Assembly (NCBI GenBank): GCA_022711765.1
Contig: JAKLEB010000002.1
Span: 1-64,000, forward strand
DNA from: Candidatus Krumholzibacteriota bacterium
GTDB lineage: Bacteria; Krumholzibacteriota; Krumholzibacteriia; LZORAL124-64-63
Length of the DNA: 64,000 bases
Direction: 5' to 3'
Below, one piece after another: positions 1 to 7,117 of the stretch. Position 1 is the stretch's first letter. The number at the start of each line of letters is the position of its first letter. Below the pieces are notes generated by a model, which did not search any database, was not told the DNA's origin, and saw nothing but the letters and a program-made list of their open reading frames with translations. Both the position numbers and the translations under genes were made by a program.

Positions 1-63
1 ACGCTCGGTGACCTGGCGGACCGCCTCGTCCTTGAATTCCTGCGTGTACTTGGGGCTGCTCAT
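1..63 (-). mobile_element. IS3-family transposase OrfA, N-terminal 21 codons (partial, runs off the window)
   Basis: Read leftwards from the ATG at 63-61, the frame is open to the window edge and begins MSSPKYTQEFKDEAVRQVTE, the typical start of the short helix-turn-helix protein (OrfA) of IS3-family elements. OrfA binds the element ends and is joined by frameshift to OrfB, the DDE integrase. A good SD (GGAGGA, complement of 66-71) precedes the start. Only the upstream end of the element is in the window; the rest lies to the left. The element seems to have inserted into a secreted-protein gene whose tail remains at 118-243. The exact IS group cannot be told from 21 residues. Confidence 0.8.
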
Positions 64-97
64 CGACTCCTCCTTCGGCTATAGTATAGCCTCGGAA

Positions 98-117
98 GTG
101 TCTAGAGAACCGGGGGA
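98..117. repeat. Probable terminal inverted repeat of the IS3-type element
   Basis: The last bases before the host-like reading frame, read on the minus strand, are TCCCCCGGTTCTCTAGACAC. The C-rich start followed by GGTTxTxTAGACAC resembles ends seen in many IS3-family elements. The opposite end is outside the window, so the repeat and its target duplication cannot be confirmed here. Confidence 0.45.
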
Positions 118-243
118 ATTCCAAACAATGTCAACGCGGAGATTGCCGCTGTCGATATCTGGTTGAGCAACGACGGGCCGGTCGCCGTGCAAGGCCGAAG
201 TTGGTCGGACTTGAAAAATCTATTCGACGGAAGAGGCCGGTAG
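118..243 (+). pseudogene. C-terminal remnant of a secreted protein with the SWxxLKxLFD tail, cut by the IS3 element
   Basis: In the frame ending at the TAG 241-243 the last 41 residues are readable. They include AAVDIWLSNDGPVAVQGR followed by SWSDLKNLFD and then GRGR. There is no start codon with an SD, and in-frame stops occur just upstream inside the IS end (82-84 and 103-105). This is therefore the 3' piece of a larger gene. The SW-x-x-L-K-x-L-F-D tail matches the extreme C-termini of four intact secreted proteins in the window (17645-18172, 20282-20974, 54362-55372, 61090-62106). This copy is the only one with extra residues (GRGR) after the motif. Function of the parent protein is unknown. 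Confidence 0.6.
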
Positions 244-391
244 CATCTACGCAGGTGAACTGGCGATCGCGTCGCCTGTCATGGCACTCGAGCTGGCCGT
301 CGGCTCGGTCACGACCCGTACATGCGCGCGGTTTGCCTTTGGGTGACCGCCAGGACGTTGGACCGACCTACAGAATCGGGAGACAGCCATC

Positions 392-1030
392 GTGAGCAAG
401 GTCTTCGTGAACATCGGACTTAGCCTTGACGGCTATATGGCGCCGGAAGGGATGACCATCGAGAACTGGGAGAAGCCCGAGTACAAGAACTGGGGCGCCC
501 AATGGGGTGCGCTCATGGGCTGGGCTTTGAATCTCCGGTACTTCCGCGAGAACCTCAAGCTCGGACCTGGTGGAGAGACAGGTCCGGTCAATGACATGGC
601 TCGCTACACCATGGAGCGTACCGGCGCCAACATCATGGGAAAGCGGATGTTCGACGCCGGCGAGCGGAGTTGGCCGGAGGAGGCTCCGTTTCACGCTCCG
701 GTATACGTTCTCACCCATGAGAAACGCGAACCTTGGGTCCGTCCGGGCGGGACGACGTTCTACTTCGTCAACGACGGCCCGGAGAATGCCCTCGAGCAGG
801 CGCGGGAATCGGCGGGCGATCGCGATGTTCGTATCGCCGGCGGCGCGGACGTGATCCAGCAATACATGAACCTCCGTGTCATCGATGAACTGGAAATCGC
901 CTTGGTGCCGGTGCTCTTCGGCGGCGGGAGACGCCTCTTCGAGAATCTGCGCGAACCGGCCCCGAGGTTCCGGATCGACAGAGTGGTTGATACTCCAGTT
1001 GCAACTCACTTGCGATATGTACGTGACTAG
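392..1030 (+). CDS. DHFR-like protein of the RibD C-terminal-domain family
   Basis: A 212-residue protein beginning MSKVFVNIGLSLDGYMA, the usual first strand and LDGY motif of the bifunctional deaminase-reductase C-terminal (RibD_C, dihydrofolate-reductase-like) fold. A GGADVIQQYM segment and a VPVLFGGGRRLFE segment further on match the NADPH-binding and C-terminal parts of the same family. Such stand-alone proteins are assumed to be NAD(P)H-dependent reductases; their substrates are mostly unknown. The start is a GTG with SD CGGGAGA at 377-383. A second, more distant relative is encoded at 6488-7084. Base composition is less GC-rich than most of the window. It is the first of four same-strand genes with integron-cassette-like spacing, but I do not see a convincing attC site directly after it. 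Confidence 0.85.
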   Translation: MSKVFVNIGLSLDGYMAPEGMTIENWEKPEYKNWGAQWGALMGWALNLRYFRENLKLGPGGETGPVNDMARYTMERTGANIMGKRMFDAGERSWPEEAPFHAPVYVLTHEKREPWVRPGGTTFYFVNDGPENALEQARESAGDRDVRIAGGADVIQQYMNLRVIDELEIALVPVLFGGGRRLFENLREPAPRFRIDRVVDTPVATHLRYVRD

Positions 1031-1322
1031 TGGCAACTTGACCAGCTTTTGGCGCGGCCATTCGCCGTGCCGGATTGCGGCGCTATTCTGTGATTAGCTT
1101 GGGCTCAGAACCGACAGTCGCTCGAACCGCGGTCGTTGGCGGCGGGCTCGCTGTCCAATTTCCCAATGGGGCGAAAGAGCACCACGGTCGTAAAGGGGAA
1201 TGGAACCGTATAGCTGCAGAATGCAGGGATCGGCTCCGGCCTGTCACGCAGGCCGCCAAGGTGCCCGGCGCACCAGGCTCGGGCCGCCGCAGATGCGTGC
1301 GTTAGGTCGCTCGGAGAACACG
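1031..1322. other. Intergenic stretch of about 290 bp, with a weak attC-like end near its right side
   Basis: No supported gene. Near the right edge a GTTAGGT (1302-1308) fits the GTTRRRY end of an attC site, and a partly complementary CCTGTCACGCA lies at 1240-1250. The pairing is poor, so this is only suggestive. Confidence 0.3.
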
Positions 1323-2225
1323 ATGTCGCGATCCAGTGCCACCAACCGCCGGTCAGCTCGAGACGGCTATTTCGAAACGGTCGGCACGCAGATTTACTGG
1401 AGGGAGGTCGGAGCGGGCGCGCCCCTAATCGCGCTGCACGGGGGCCCCGACTTCAACCACAACTACTTCCTGCCCGAACTTGATACCCTTGGTTCGGCGT
1501 GTAGGCTCATCTACTACGATCAACGGGGGCGCGGTAAATCGTCAGGCTCCGTCGTTCCACACGACGTATCACTCGACTCGGAGCTCCGGGATCTAGATGC
1601 ACTGCGCGTATTCCTTGAAGCTGAGGAGCCTGTCCTCCTCGGGCACTCCTTTGGGGCACTCCTCGCCATGGAGTACGCTGCTCGATACACAAGCCACGTG
1701 AGCCGCCTGATCTTGATGAACCCGGCTCCCGGGTCATATGCCGATCGCCTTCGTTTCATCGAGCATCGCCGTGTACACGAATCGGACAACCTGGCGCGCA
1801 TGGAAGAGATCGCCGGTACTCGGAAGTATGCGATGGGCGACATAGCGACCGAGGCGGAGTACTACCGGCTCCATTTCGGCTCGGCGCTCATGGACACCCG
1901 CAATGTGCAAGATGTTGTTGCCCGGCTGCGAGTCCACTTCACGCCGGCCGAGATCGTAAAGGCGCGCGCCATCGAAGAACGCCTGTACAGCCAGACGTGG
2001 TGCAGGCCCAACTATGACGTGATCGTTCGCCTCGGGCACCATGCTCCGGCTACCCTGGTGATTCATGGTGCGGACGATTTCATACCGCTCGAATGCTCCG
2101 CGAACATCGCCCGGGGAATCGCGCGAGCCCGACTCGAGGTGATCGACGATTGCGGCCATTTCGCTTACCTGGAGCGTCCGAGGGAATGTGCAGAACTGAT
2201 ACGCGGTTTCATAGCGTCAATATGA
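1323..2225 (+). CDS. Alpha/beta hydrolase, proline iminopeptidase-like
   Basis: A 300-residue alpha/beta hydrolase. The oxyanion-hole motif HGGP, the nucleophile elbow GHSFG (Ser), an acidic residue in HGADDFIP and the late His in DCGHFAYLE form the expected catalytic triad. The HGGP motif and the YYDQRGRGKS segment are typical of prolyl iminopeptidases and related S33 peptidases, but substrate cannot be deduced. The ATG at 1323 is chosen because CGGAGAA lies just upstream and the protein then starts at the normal place; the frame is open further up to 1200 without homologous sequence. Codon use is clearly less GC-rich than in neighbouring chromosomal genes. An attC-like site begins 25 bp after the stop, which supports a gene-cassette origin. 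Confidence 0.88.
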   Translation: MSRSSATNRRSARDGYFETVGTQIYWREVGAGAPLIALHGGPDFNHNYFLPELDTLGSACRLIYYDQRGRGKSSGSVVPHDVSLDSELRDLDALRVFLEAEEPVLLGHSFGALLAMEYAARYTSHVSRLILMNPAPGSYADRLRFIEHRRVHESDNLARMEEIAGTRKYAMGDIATEAEYYRLHFGSALMDTRNVQDVVARLRVHFTPAEIVKARAIEERLYSQTWCRPNYDVIVRLGHHAPATLVIHGADDFIPLECSANIARGIARARLEVIDDCGHFAYLERPRECAELIRGFIASI

Positions 2226-2250
2226 TGCGAGCTCACGTCAGCGGAGTGCG

Positions 2251-2313
2251 GCCTGACGATCGTTGCCGCGGACGGTTCGCCGGGCGGTTCGTCGCTGAAC
2301 CTAATCGTTAGGC
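2251..2313 (+). repeat. attC-like imperfect palindrome (candidate integron recombination site)
   Basis: GCCTGAC (2251-2257) and GTTAGGC (2307-2313) stand 63 bp apart as the outer boxes. GCGGCCTGACGAT and ATCGTTAGGCCGC pair over 13 bp with a single mismatch. Inside, GTTGCCGCGGAC pairs with GTCGCTGAAC leaving unpaired bases, like the L-boxes and extrahelical bases of attC sites. The 3' half CGCTGAAC-CTAATC-GTTAGGC is a near-canonical L'-spacer-R' order. The R'' box has one base off RYYYAAC. The site lies 25 bp after the hydrolase stop, as in gene cassettes. An ordinary hairpin remains possible. Confidence 0.5.
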
Positions 2314-2400
2314 CGCCGGTAGATCGGAAAGAGGGAGTGACGATGACCGGCGCAATGGTCATTCGAACGCCGTGACGGTAGACGAACATGCGGGTGAACC

Positions 2401-3324
2401 ATGACGACTCGACGGATCCGTGGTGCCGTGCTCCTCGTGTTCTGCCTCGCTTCCCTGTCCGACGTGACGGCCCAGGAGGAACGCGGGGCGCGAAGGCTGA
2501 CCGACGATCCGGCCCAGGATGGATTCCCCTCGTGGTCGCCGGATGGTCGCTCCATTCTCTTCTCCCGCTATGGAGGCGATGTGGCTCCGGAGAAGAACGG
2601 TCTCTGGCTGGTATCGCCCGACGGAGGTGATCCGCACCAGTTGACGACTGTCATCGGGGAGCATCCCGACTGGTCGCCCGATGGCCGCTATATCGCATTC
2701 GATGGGGACTTCGGAAACAGTATCCAGCTCGTGTCGGCGTCTGGTGGAATCCCTATACGCGTTGTTCCGGAGACCATCCCGATTCTTCATGGCGGTCAGC
2801 CCAAGTGGTCCCCGGAGGGCGCTCGCATCGCTTTCAAAGAGGGACCGAATCTCTGGGTGCTCAGCGTATCGACTGGTCGTCTCGACAAGGTGTTTTTCGA
2901 ATCCGGCAAGATGCCCATCGCGAACGGCTGGTCGCTCGATGGCACGGAGATCTTCGTCTCCTTGCGCGAAGGGGCTGAGAACAAGAACTGGTCCATTTGG
3001 GCGATCTCGGCGAGCGGAGAGGGCAAGCGCCAGTTGACCCCGGAGGGGGAGTCAGCCTACCGGTACGCGGACCCGTCGCCGGACGGCTCCCTGCTGGCCG
3101 TGGTCTGGTGCGAGGAGCGCAACTGCGACCTGTGGATCATGTCCTCCGCCGGCGGCAGTCGGGTGCGAATCACGTCGCACCCCGGCTACGATGACGGGCC
3201 ATCGTGGTCGCCCGACGGGACGAAGATCGCCTTCGTCAGTACGCGTTCCGGCAATTTCGACATCTGGACGATCGACGTCGATATCGAGAAGGTGCGTCGC
3301 GAGCTGGCGGATCTACAGAAGTAG
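2401..3324 (+). CDS. Secreted TolB-like WD40/PD40 beta-propeller protein
   Basis: A 307-residue protein with an N-terminal signal peptide ending near VTAQ (about residue 25). At least four PD40 repeats follow, each with the FPSWSPDGRSILF-type core (also DWSPDGRYIAF, KWSPEGARIAF and PSWSPDGTKIAF). This is the beta-propeller part found in TolB and many periplasmic proteins; there is no TolB N-terminal domain, so it is not the Tol-Pal TolB itself. The role is probably ligand or protein binding in the periplasm. The SD is weak (GGGTGAA, 2393-2399). It sits between two attC-like sites and may be a cassette gene. The last residues (IEKVRRELADLQK) form a short charged helix. Confidence 0.82.
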   Translation: MTTRRIRGAVLLVFCLASLSDVTAQEERGARRLTDDPAQDGFPSWSPDGRSILFSRYGGDVAPEKNGLWLVSPDGGDPHQLTTVIGEHPDWSPDGRYIAFDGDFGNSIQLVSASGGIPIRVVPETIPILHGGQPKWSPEGARIAFKEGPNLWVLSVSTGRLDKVFFESGKMPIANGWSLDGTEIFVSLREGAENKNWSIWAISASGEGKRQLTPEGESAYRYADPSPDGSLLAVVWCEERNCDLWIMSSAGGSRVRITSHPGYDDGPSWSPDGTKIAFVSTRSGNFDIWTIDVDIEKVRRELADLQK

Positions 3325-3346
3325 CGGAACCATGCGACCGCTCGCG

Positions 3347-3391
3347 GCCCAACGACCGCGCGCAGCCGAAGGCGCTGAACGCGCTGTGGCC
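3347..3391 (+). repeat. Degenerate attC-like site after the TolB-like gene
   Basis: GCCCAAC (3347-3353) fits the RYYYAAC box. 18 bp further, GCGCTGAAC (3372-3380) repeats the L' sequence seen in the site at 2251-2313, but the expected GTTGGGC end is replaced by TGTGGCC. It may be a decayed site, 22 bp after the stop codon. Confidence 0.3.
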
Positions 3392-3423
3392 GATCTGCAA
3401 CGGCTGGAAGCCAGGGAGACATC

Positions 3424-3900
3424 GTGACAGTCAAGCGTATGGACAACGTCGGCATCGTGGTGGAAGACATCGATGCCGCGATCGAGTTCTTCACCGACCT
3501 CGGTCTTGATCTCGAGGGACGCGCCCACGTCGGAGGAGACTGGGCAGACAGGGTGACGGGATTGCGCGGCATGCGCGTCGAGATAGCCATGATGCGTACG
3601 CCGGACGGCCACAGCCGGCTCGAGCTGTCGCGCTTCCTCGCGCCGCCCGTGGCCGCCGATCATCGCGGCGCCCCGGTGAACGCGCTCGGCTACCTACGCG
3701 TCATGTTCACAGTGGAGGACATCGACGATACACTCGTCCGGCTCGGCAAACGCGGTGCGAAGCTCGTCGGCGAAGTGGCCAGGTATGAGAACATGTATCG
3801 GCTCTGCTACATCCGGGGTCCCGAAGGAATTCTCATCGGGCTGGCGCAACAGCTCGGCCAGCAGGCCTCTCGGGAGGATCCGCTGGGACGTGACCGTTAG
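3424..3900 (+). CDS. VOC-family (glyoxalase/bleomycin-resistance fold) protein
   Basis: A 158-residue protein with the paired beta-alpha-beta-beta-beta modules of the vicinal oxygen chelate fold. It has MDNVGIVVEDIDAAIEFFTD at the start, a conserved SRLELSRF strand mid-protein, VMFTVEDIDDTL opening the second module, and a RGPEGILIGLAQQL end. This is the usual pattern of small VOC dioxygenase or lyase-like proteins; the reaction is not predictable. The start is GTG 3424 with SD AGGGAGA (3413-3419). Another VOC protein, in lipoprotein form, lies at 5346-5792. VOC proteins are frequent cargo of integron cassettes, and the 5' half of an attC-like site follows the stop. Confidence 0.85.
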   Translation: MTVKRMDNVGIVVEDIDAAIEFFTDLGLDLEGRAHVGGDWADRVTGLRGMRVEIAMMRTPDGHSRLELSRFLAPPVAADHRGAPVNALGYLRVMFTVEDIDDTLVRLGKRGAKLVGEVARYENMYRLCYIRGPEGILIGLAQQLGQQASREDPLGRDR

Positions 3901-3904
3901 TGGC

Positions 3905-3936
3905 GCCCAACAACAGCATGAAGCGAGCGGTGCTCG
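3905..3936 (+). repeat. Possible 5' half of an attC-like site
   Basis: GCCCAACAACAGCATGAAGC begins 5 bp after the VOC stop codon and has a good RYYYAAC box plus a typical spacer and L'' sequence. It runs into a short hairpin (GCGAGCGGTGCTCGC). No complementary GTTGGGC 3' half follows before the next gene at 3965, so the site would be broken. It may mark the right end of the acquired segment. Confidence 0.3.
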
Positions 3937-3964
3937 CACCAAGAACGGCAGGGACGGTGGCTAG

Positions 3965-5026
3965 ATGATCTGGTTATGGATCGGATTCATCGGTTTCGTG
4001 CTGGCGATGCTGGCCCTGGACCTCGGGGTGTTCCATCGCAAGGCCCACGTCGTGGGCGTCAAGGAGGCTCTGGGCTGGTCTGCCGTCTGGATCACGCTGG
4101 GTCTGCTGTTCTCCGTGTTCGTGTACCTCGGCTATGACGCGCACTGGATGGGCCTCGGCGCGGCCGTGGACGCGGTGGACGGCACGGTCAACGACGGCGG
4201 ATCGGCAGCGGTCAAGTACCTGACGGGGTACGTGGTCGAGAAGTCGTTGAGCGTGGACAACGTGTTCGTGATCGCGATGATCTTCAGCTTCTTCGCGGTC
4301 CCGGCCATCTACCAGCACCGGGTCCTGTTCTGGGGCATCCTGGGCGCGCTGGTCATGCGCGGCGTGATGATCGGCGCCGGCGCGAAGTTGATCGCGGAGT
4401 TCCACTGGATTCTCTACGTCTTCGGGGCCTTCCTGATCCTCACCGGCCTCAAGATGTTGCTGCTGAAGACGCACGGGGTCGACCCGAACCAGAATGTCGT
4501 GGTCAGGCTGGTGCGGCGATTCTTTCCCGTCACGGCGCGATTCCACGGAGAACACTTCGTCGTACGCGCCGGAACGCCGGCGGCGCAGGAGAGCGAACAG
4601 CCCGGGGCGGCGGCGCTGCCCGACCCGATCGTCGATGCCGCCCGACCGGGCACCCTGCTGATCACGCCCCTGACCCTGGCGCTCATCATCGTGGAAACGA
4701 CCGACCTCATCTTCGCCGTGGACTCCATCCCGGCGATCTTCGCCATCACGGCCGACCCGTTCCTGGTGTTCACCAGCAACGTCTTCGCGATCCTGGGCCT
4801 GCGCTCGCTCTATTTCGCGCTGGCCGGGATGTTGGACAGGTTCCAATATCTCAAGGTCTCGCTGGCCGTCGTCCTGCTGGTCGTCGGCGTGAAGATGCTG
4901 GCCGCGAAGTGGCTCAAGGCCGCGCTGGGCGACAAGTTCAACGTCTACCTCCTGGGCGTGGTCCTGTTGATCCTGTCCGCGGGAATCGTGGCCTCGCATT
5001 TCGCGCGCAGGAAGGACGCGGCCTGA
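3965..5026 (+). CDS. TerC/Alx-family integral membrane protein
   Basis: A 353-residue, multi-spanning membrane protein. It begins MIWLWIGFIGFVLAMLALDL and contains EKSLSVDNVFVIAMIF and ETTDLIFAVDSIPAIFAIT, the two acidic membrane motifs that define the TerC family. Eight or nine hydrophobic segments are visible, with one longer polar loop (about residues 180-225) in the middle. Relatives (Alx/MntP-like, YkoY) are manganese exporters or help load metal into exported enzymes, and others confer tellurite resistance; manganese export is the best guess. The SD is weak. I found no yybP-ykoY riboswitch in the 64 bp upstream. It is the first gene to the right of the cassette-like region and has the high GC content of the chromosome. 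Confidence 0.93.
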   Translation: MIWLWIGFIGFVLAMLALDLGVFHRKAHVVGVKEALGWSAVWITLGLLFSVFVYLGYDAHWMGLGAAVDAVDGTVNDGGSAAVKYLTGYVVEKSLSVDNVFVIAMIFSFFAVPAIYQHRVLFWGILGALVMRGVMIGAGAKLIAEFHWILYVFGAFLILTGLKMLLLKTHGVDPNQNVVVRLVRRFFPVTARFHGEHFVVRAGTPAAQESEQPGAAALPDPIVDAARPGTLLITPLTLALIIVETTDLIFAVDSIPAIFAITADPFLVFTSNVFAILGLRSLYFALAGMLDRFQYLKVSLAVVLLVVGVKMLAAKWLKAALGDKFNVYLLGVVLLILSAGIVASHFARRKDAA

Positions 5027-5345
5027 ACCGCAGGCGGGCGTGACGGAGCACTGTCGCCAGGCCCCCTGCACGCGGACTTGCTGGCCGGCCGGCGACATCA
5101 CGATCGGTTCATTCGCACAGGCGTAGCGCGGGTGTCCCGGGGAGTGGTGCATGTGGACCGTTCGAATTACCGTACGTTATGCCGGTGAGCCAGCGGACGT
5201 CGCGGTGACCGTGGATCCCTGGCCGGTGGACTCGCCGAGTCTCCGGCACGAGCGTGCCGCGCGTTGACACCGGCTCGCGCGGCTCGCGCCTTCGCGCCCC
5301 CGGCGAGTTCGACCGCTCCGGCCGGAGCGGGAGGGAGTTGAGGCG
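5027..5345. other. Intergenic region with an 18-bp perfect palindrome before the next gene
   Basis: No gene seen. CCGCTCCGG-CCGGAGCGG (5313-5330) is a perfect palindrome that touches the SD of the gene at 5346. It could be an operator or an mRNA hairpin affecting translation. GC-rich palindromes also arise by chance in DNA of this composition. Confidence 0.4.
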
Positions 5346-5792
5346 ATGAGTCGACGCACGGCGTGTTGCTTCCTCACGGCAGCGGCCGTCGCTCTGCTCG
5401 CCGGTTGCCAGACGATGGGGAAGCCCAGACAGGACGGACGGCCGACCATGCGTATCCACTATCTGGAGATCGTGTGCCGCGACGTCGCCGAGCAGTGCGC
5501 GGCGCTGGAGCGGGTCCACGGGTTGTCCTTCGGTCCGGCGGTGGCCGCCCTCGGGCAGGCCCGGGTCGCGGAGGCGCCGGACGGAAGTCTGATCGGCGTA
5601 CGCGCGCCGCTGGCGGAGCACGAACAGCCGATCGTCCGGCCGTATCTGGAGGTTGATGACATCGCGAAGGCGGTTCAGGAAGCCGAAGCAGCCGGCGCGG
5701 TGATCGCGTACCCTCCGACCCGACAGGGCGACACCGGGACCTGGGCGATCTACTTCCTCGGCGACGTCCAGCTCGGCCTGTGGCAGCGGTAG
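5346..5792 (+). CDS. VOC-family protein with a lipoprotein signal peptide
   Basis: 148 residues. The first 20 residues are a lipoprotein signal: MSRR, a hydrophobic stretch, then LLAGC as lipobox with Cys20. After a short linker comes MRIHYLEIVCRDVAEQCAAL, the start of a VOC/glyoxalase domain, ending in IYFLGDVQLGLWQ. Most VOC proteins are cytoplasmic, so a membrane-anchored form is unusual. The start is well supported by GGGAGGGAG (5330-5338), so the signal peptide is probably genuine; an internal start at the second Met (5449) would give a bare cytoplasmic VOC protein. Ligand or substrate is unknown. The adjoining genes are not functionally related in an obvious way. Confidence 0.8.
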   Translation: MSRRTACCFLTAAAVALLAGCQTMGKPRQDGRPTMRIHYLEIVCRDVAEQCAALERVHGLSFGPAVAALGQARVAEAPDGSLIGVRAPLAEHEQPIVRPYLEVDDIAKAVQEAEAAGAVIAYPPTRQGDTGTWAIYFLGDVQLGLWQR

Positions 5793-5862
5793 GCGGATCC
5801 AGAACGCAGGAGCGGGCGCCGGCGAGCCGGACGGTGCCCCCCTGCGGAACCACGGGGATCAC

Positions 5863-6408
5863 ATGAAGATGAGAGACCGCGATCGGTTGTTGCAGGTGCT
5901 GAAGGCCCGATTCGAGAAGAACATGCACCGGCACGCTGACGCCGACTGGGCGGACGTGCAGGCCAGACTCGAACATCAGCCCGGCGCGTTGGAGTCGCTG
6001 CAAGCGATGGAATCCACGGGTGGCGAGCCGGACGTCGTCGGTTCGGCCGGACCTGGCGATCACGTCATCTTCTGCGACTGCGCTCGAGAAAGTCCCGCCG
6101 GGCGCCGCAGTATCTGCTATGACGCCGAAGCGCGAGCGTCACGGAAGGAGCACAAGCCGGAGCGCAGCGCAGTCGAGATGGCCGGCGAGATGGGCATCGA
6201 GCTGCTGACGGAGGAGCAATACCGAGATTTGCAGAAGATCGGCGAGTTCGATACGAAATCGTCGAGCTGGGTCCAGACGCCGGCCGACGTCAGGGAACTC
6301 GGCGGGGCCTTGTTCTGCGATCGACGCTACGGCAGGGTGTTCGTCTATCACAACGGCGCGCAGTCGTATTATGCCGCCAGAGGCTTCCGCGGTCTGCTGC
6401 GAGTGTGA
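5863..6408 (+). CDS. DUF4256 family protein
   Basis: 181 residues that match, from memory, the DUF4256 family along the whole length. Hallmarks are the C-terminal segment GIELLTEEQYRDLQKIGEFD, then SSSWVQTPADVRELGGALF and DRRYGRVFVYHNGAQSYYA ending in ARGFRGLLRV. No function is established for the family; the protein is soluble, with no signal peptide or membrane segment. The start is an ATG at 5863 with a weak SD (GGGGAT). The CFSL-like first strand and internal Cys pair (CDCA) could bind metal, but that is speculation. Confidence 0.85.
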   Translation: MKMRDRDRLLQVLKARFEKNMHRHADADWADVQARLEHQPGALESLQAMESTGGEPDVVGSAGPGDHVIFCDCARESPAGRRSICYDAEARASRKEHKPERSAVEMAGEMGIELLTEEQYRDLQKIGEFDTKSSSWVQTPADVRELGGALFCDRRYGRVFVYHNGAQSYYAARGFRGLLRV

Positions 6409-6487
6409 CGGCTGCGCACGCCCGCTTCCGGTTTACGGCCCCCGGCGACTGCGACAACGGCAGCGCGTTTCGAGAGGGGGCTTCGCA

Positions 6488-7084
6488 ATGTCGAAGGTCG
6501 TCGCGATCATGTCCATGTCGCTCGACGGCTACATCGCCGACCCCGACGATGGCGTGGCCGAAGTGTTCGACTGGTACTTCGCCTCGGGGGACGTCGAGTT
6601 CCACACGGGAGGGTCGGATCCCCTGACGTTCAAGGTGTCCGGGCCGAGCGCCGGGCACCTTCGCGGTCTCTGGTCCGAACTCGGCGCCGTGCTCGCCGGT
6701 CGACGCACGTTCGAGGTCGCCCACGGCTGGGGCGGCCATCACGCCTGGGGACCGGCGTTCGTGCTCACCCACCAGATTCCCGCCGGATGGCCGCGGCCCG
6801 ACTCGACGGTCCATTTCGTGACCGACGGCATCGCAAGCGCGGTGAACCTGGCCAAGGCCGCCGCCGCGGGCAAGTCCGTCGGAGTCCACGGCGCCGACAC
6901 CATCCAGCAGTGCCTCAATGCCGGCCTCCTCGACGAGATCCACGTCGACCTCGCGGCGATTCTCCTTGGCTCGGGAATTCGGCTCTTCGACCACCTCGCC
7001 CGCACGCCAGTGCGCCTTGCCGACCCGGCGGTGGTCCCGGGCGTCGGCGTCACGCACCTGCGCTACCCGGTCCGCAGAGCGTAG
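6488..7084 (+). CDS. DHFR-like protein of the RibD C-terminal-domain family (second copy)
   Basis: 198 residues starting MSKVVAIMSMSLDGYIADPD, the conserved first strand of the RibD_C/DHFR-like fold. GVHGADTIQQCLNAGLLDEI and VDLAAILLGSGIRLFDHL are the family's later motifs. It is a likely NADPH-dependent reductase of unknown substrate. The ATG at 6488 has SD GAGGGGG (6474-6480); the open frame extends further upstream without homologous sequence. It is related to 392-1030 but the two differ greatly in length and sequence, so they are not a recent duplication. Its stop is followed after 33 bp by the end of the convergent efflux operon. Confidence 0.88.
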   Translation: MSKVVAIMSMSLDGYIADPDDGVAEVFDWYFASGDVEFHTGGSDPLTFKVSGPSAGHLRGLWSELGAVLAGRRTFEVAHGWGGHHAWGPAFVLTHQIPAGWPRPDSTVHFVTDGIASAVNLAKAAAAGKSVGVHGADTIQQCLNAGLLDEIHVDLAAILLGSGIRLFDHLARTPVRLADPAVVPGVGVTHLRYPVRRA

Positions 7085-7117
7085 TTCGACGCCGCACGCG
7101 CGTCCCGGCGGGCGCGC

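Noticed and set aside
244..391. A GTTGGAC (357-363) that fits the GTTRRRY end of an attC site before the DHFR-like gene
   Set aside because: No complementary RYYYAAC half or internal pairing is found upstream, so one 7-bp match is not enough.
3901..3964. yybP-ykoY manganese riboswitch before the TerC-family gene
   Set aside because: The 64-bp gap is too short and lacks the conserved loop sequences.
3974..5152. Long open frame on the minus strand opposite the TerC gene
   Set aside because: Its translation is rich in Asp, Gln, His and Arg without any recognisable domain, as expected from the antisense of a high-GC hydrophobic gene.
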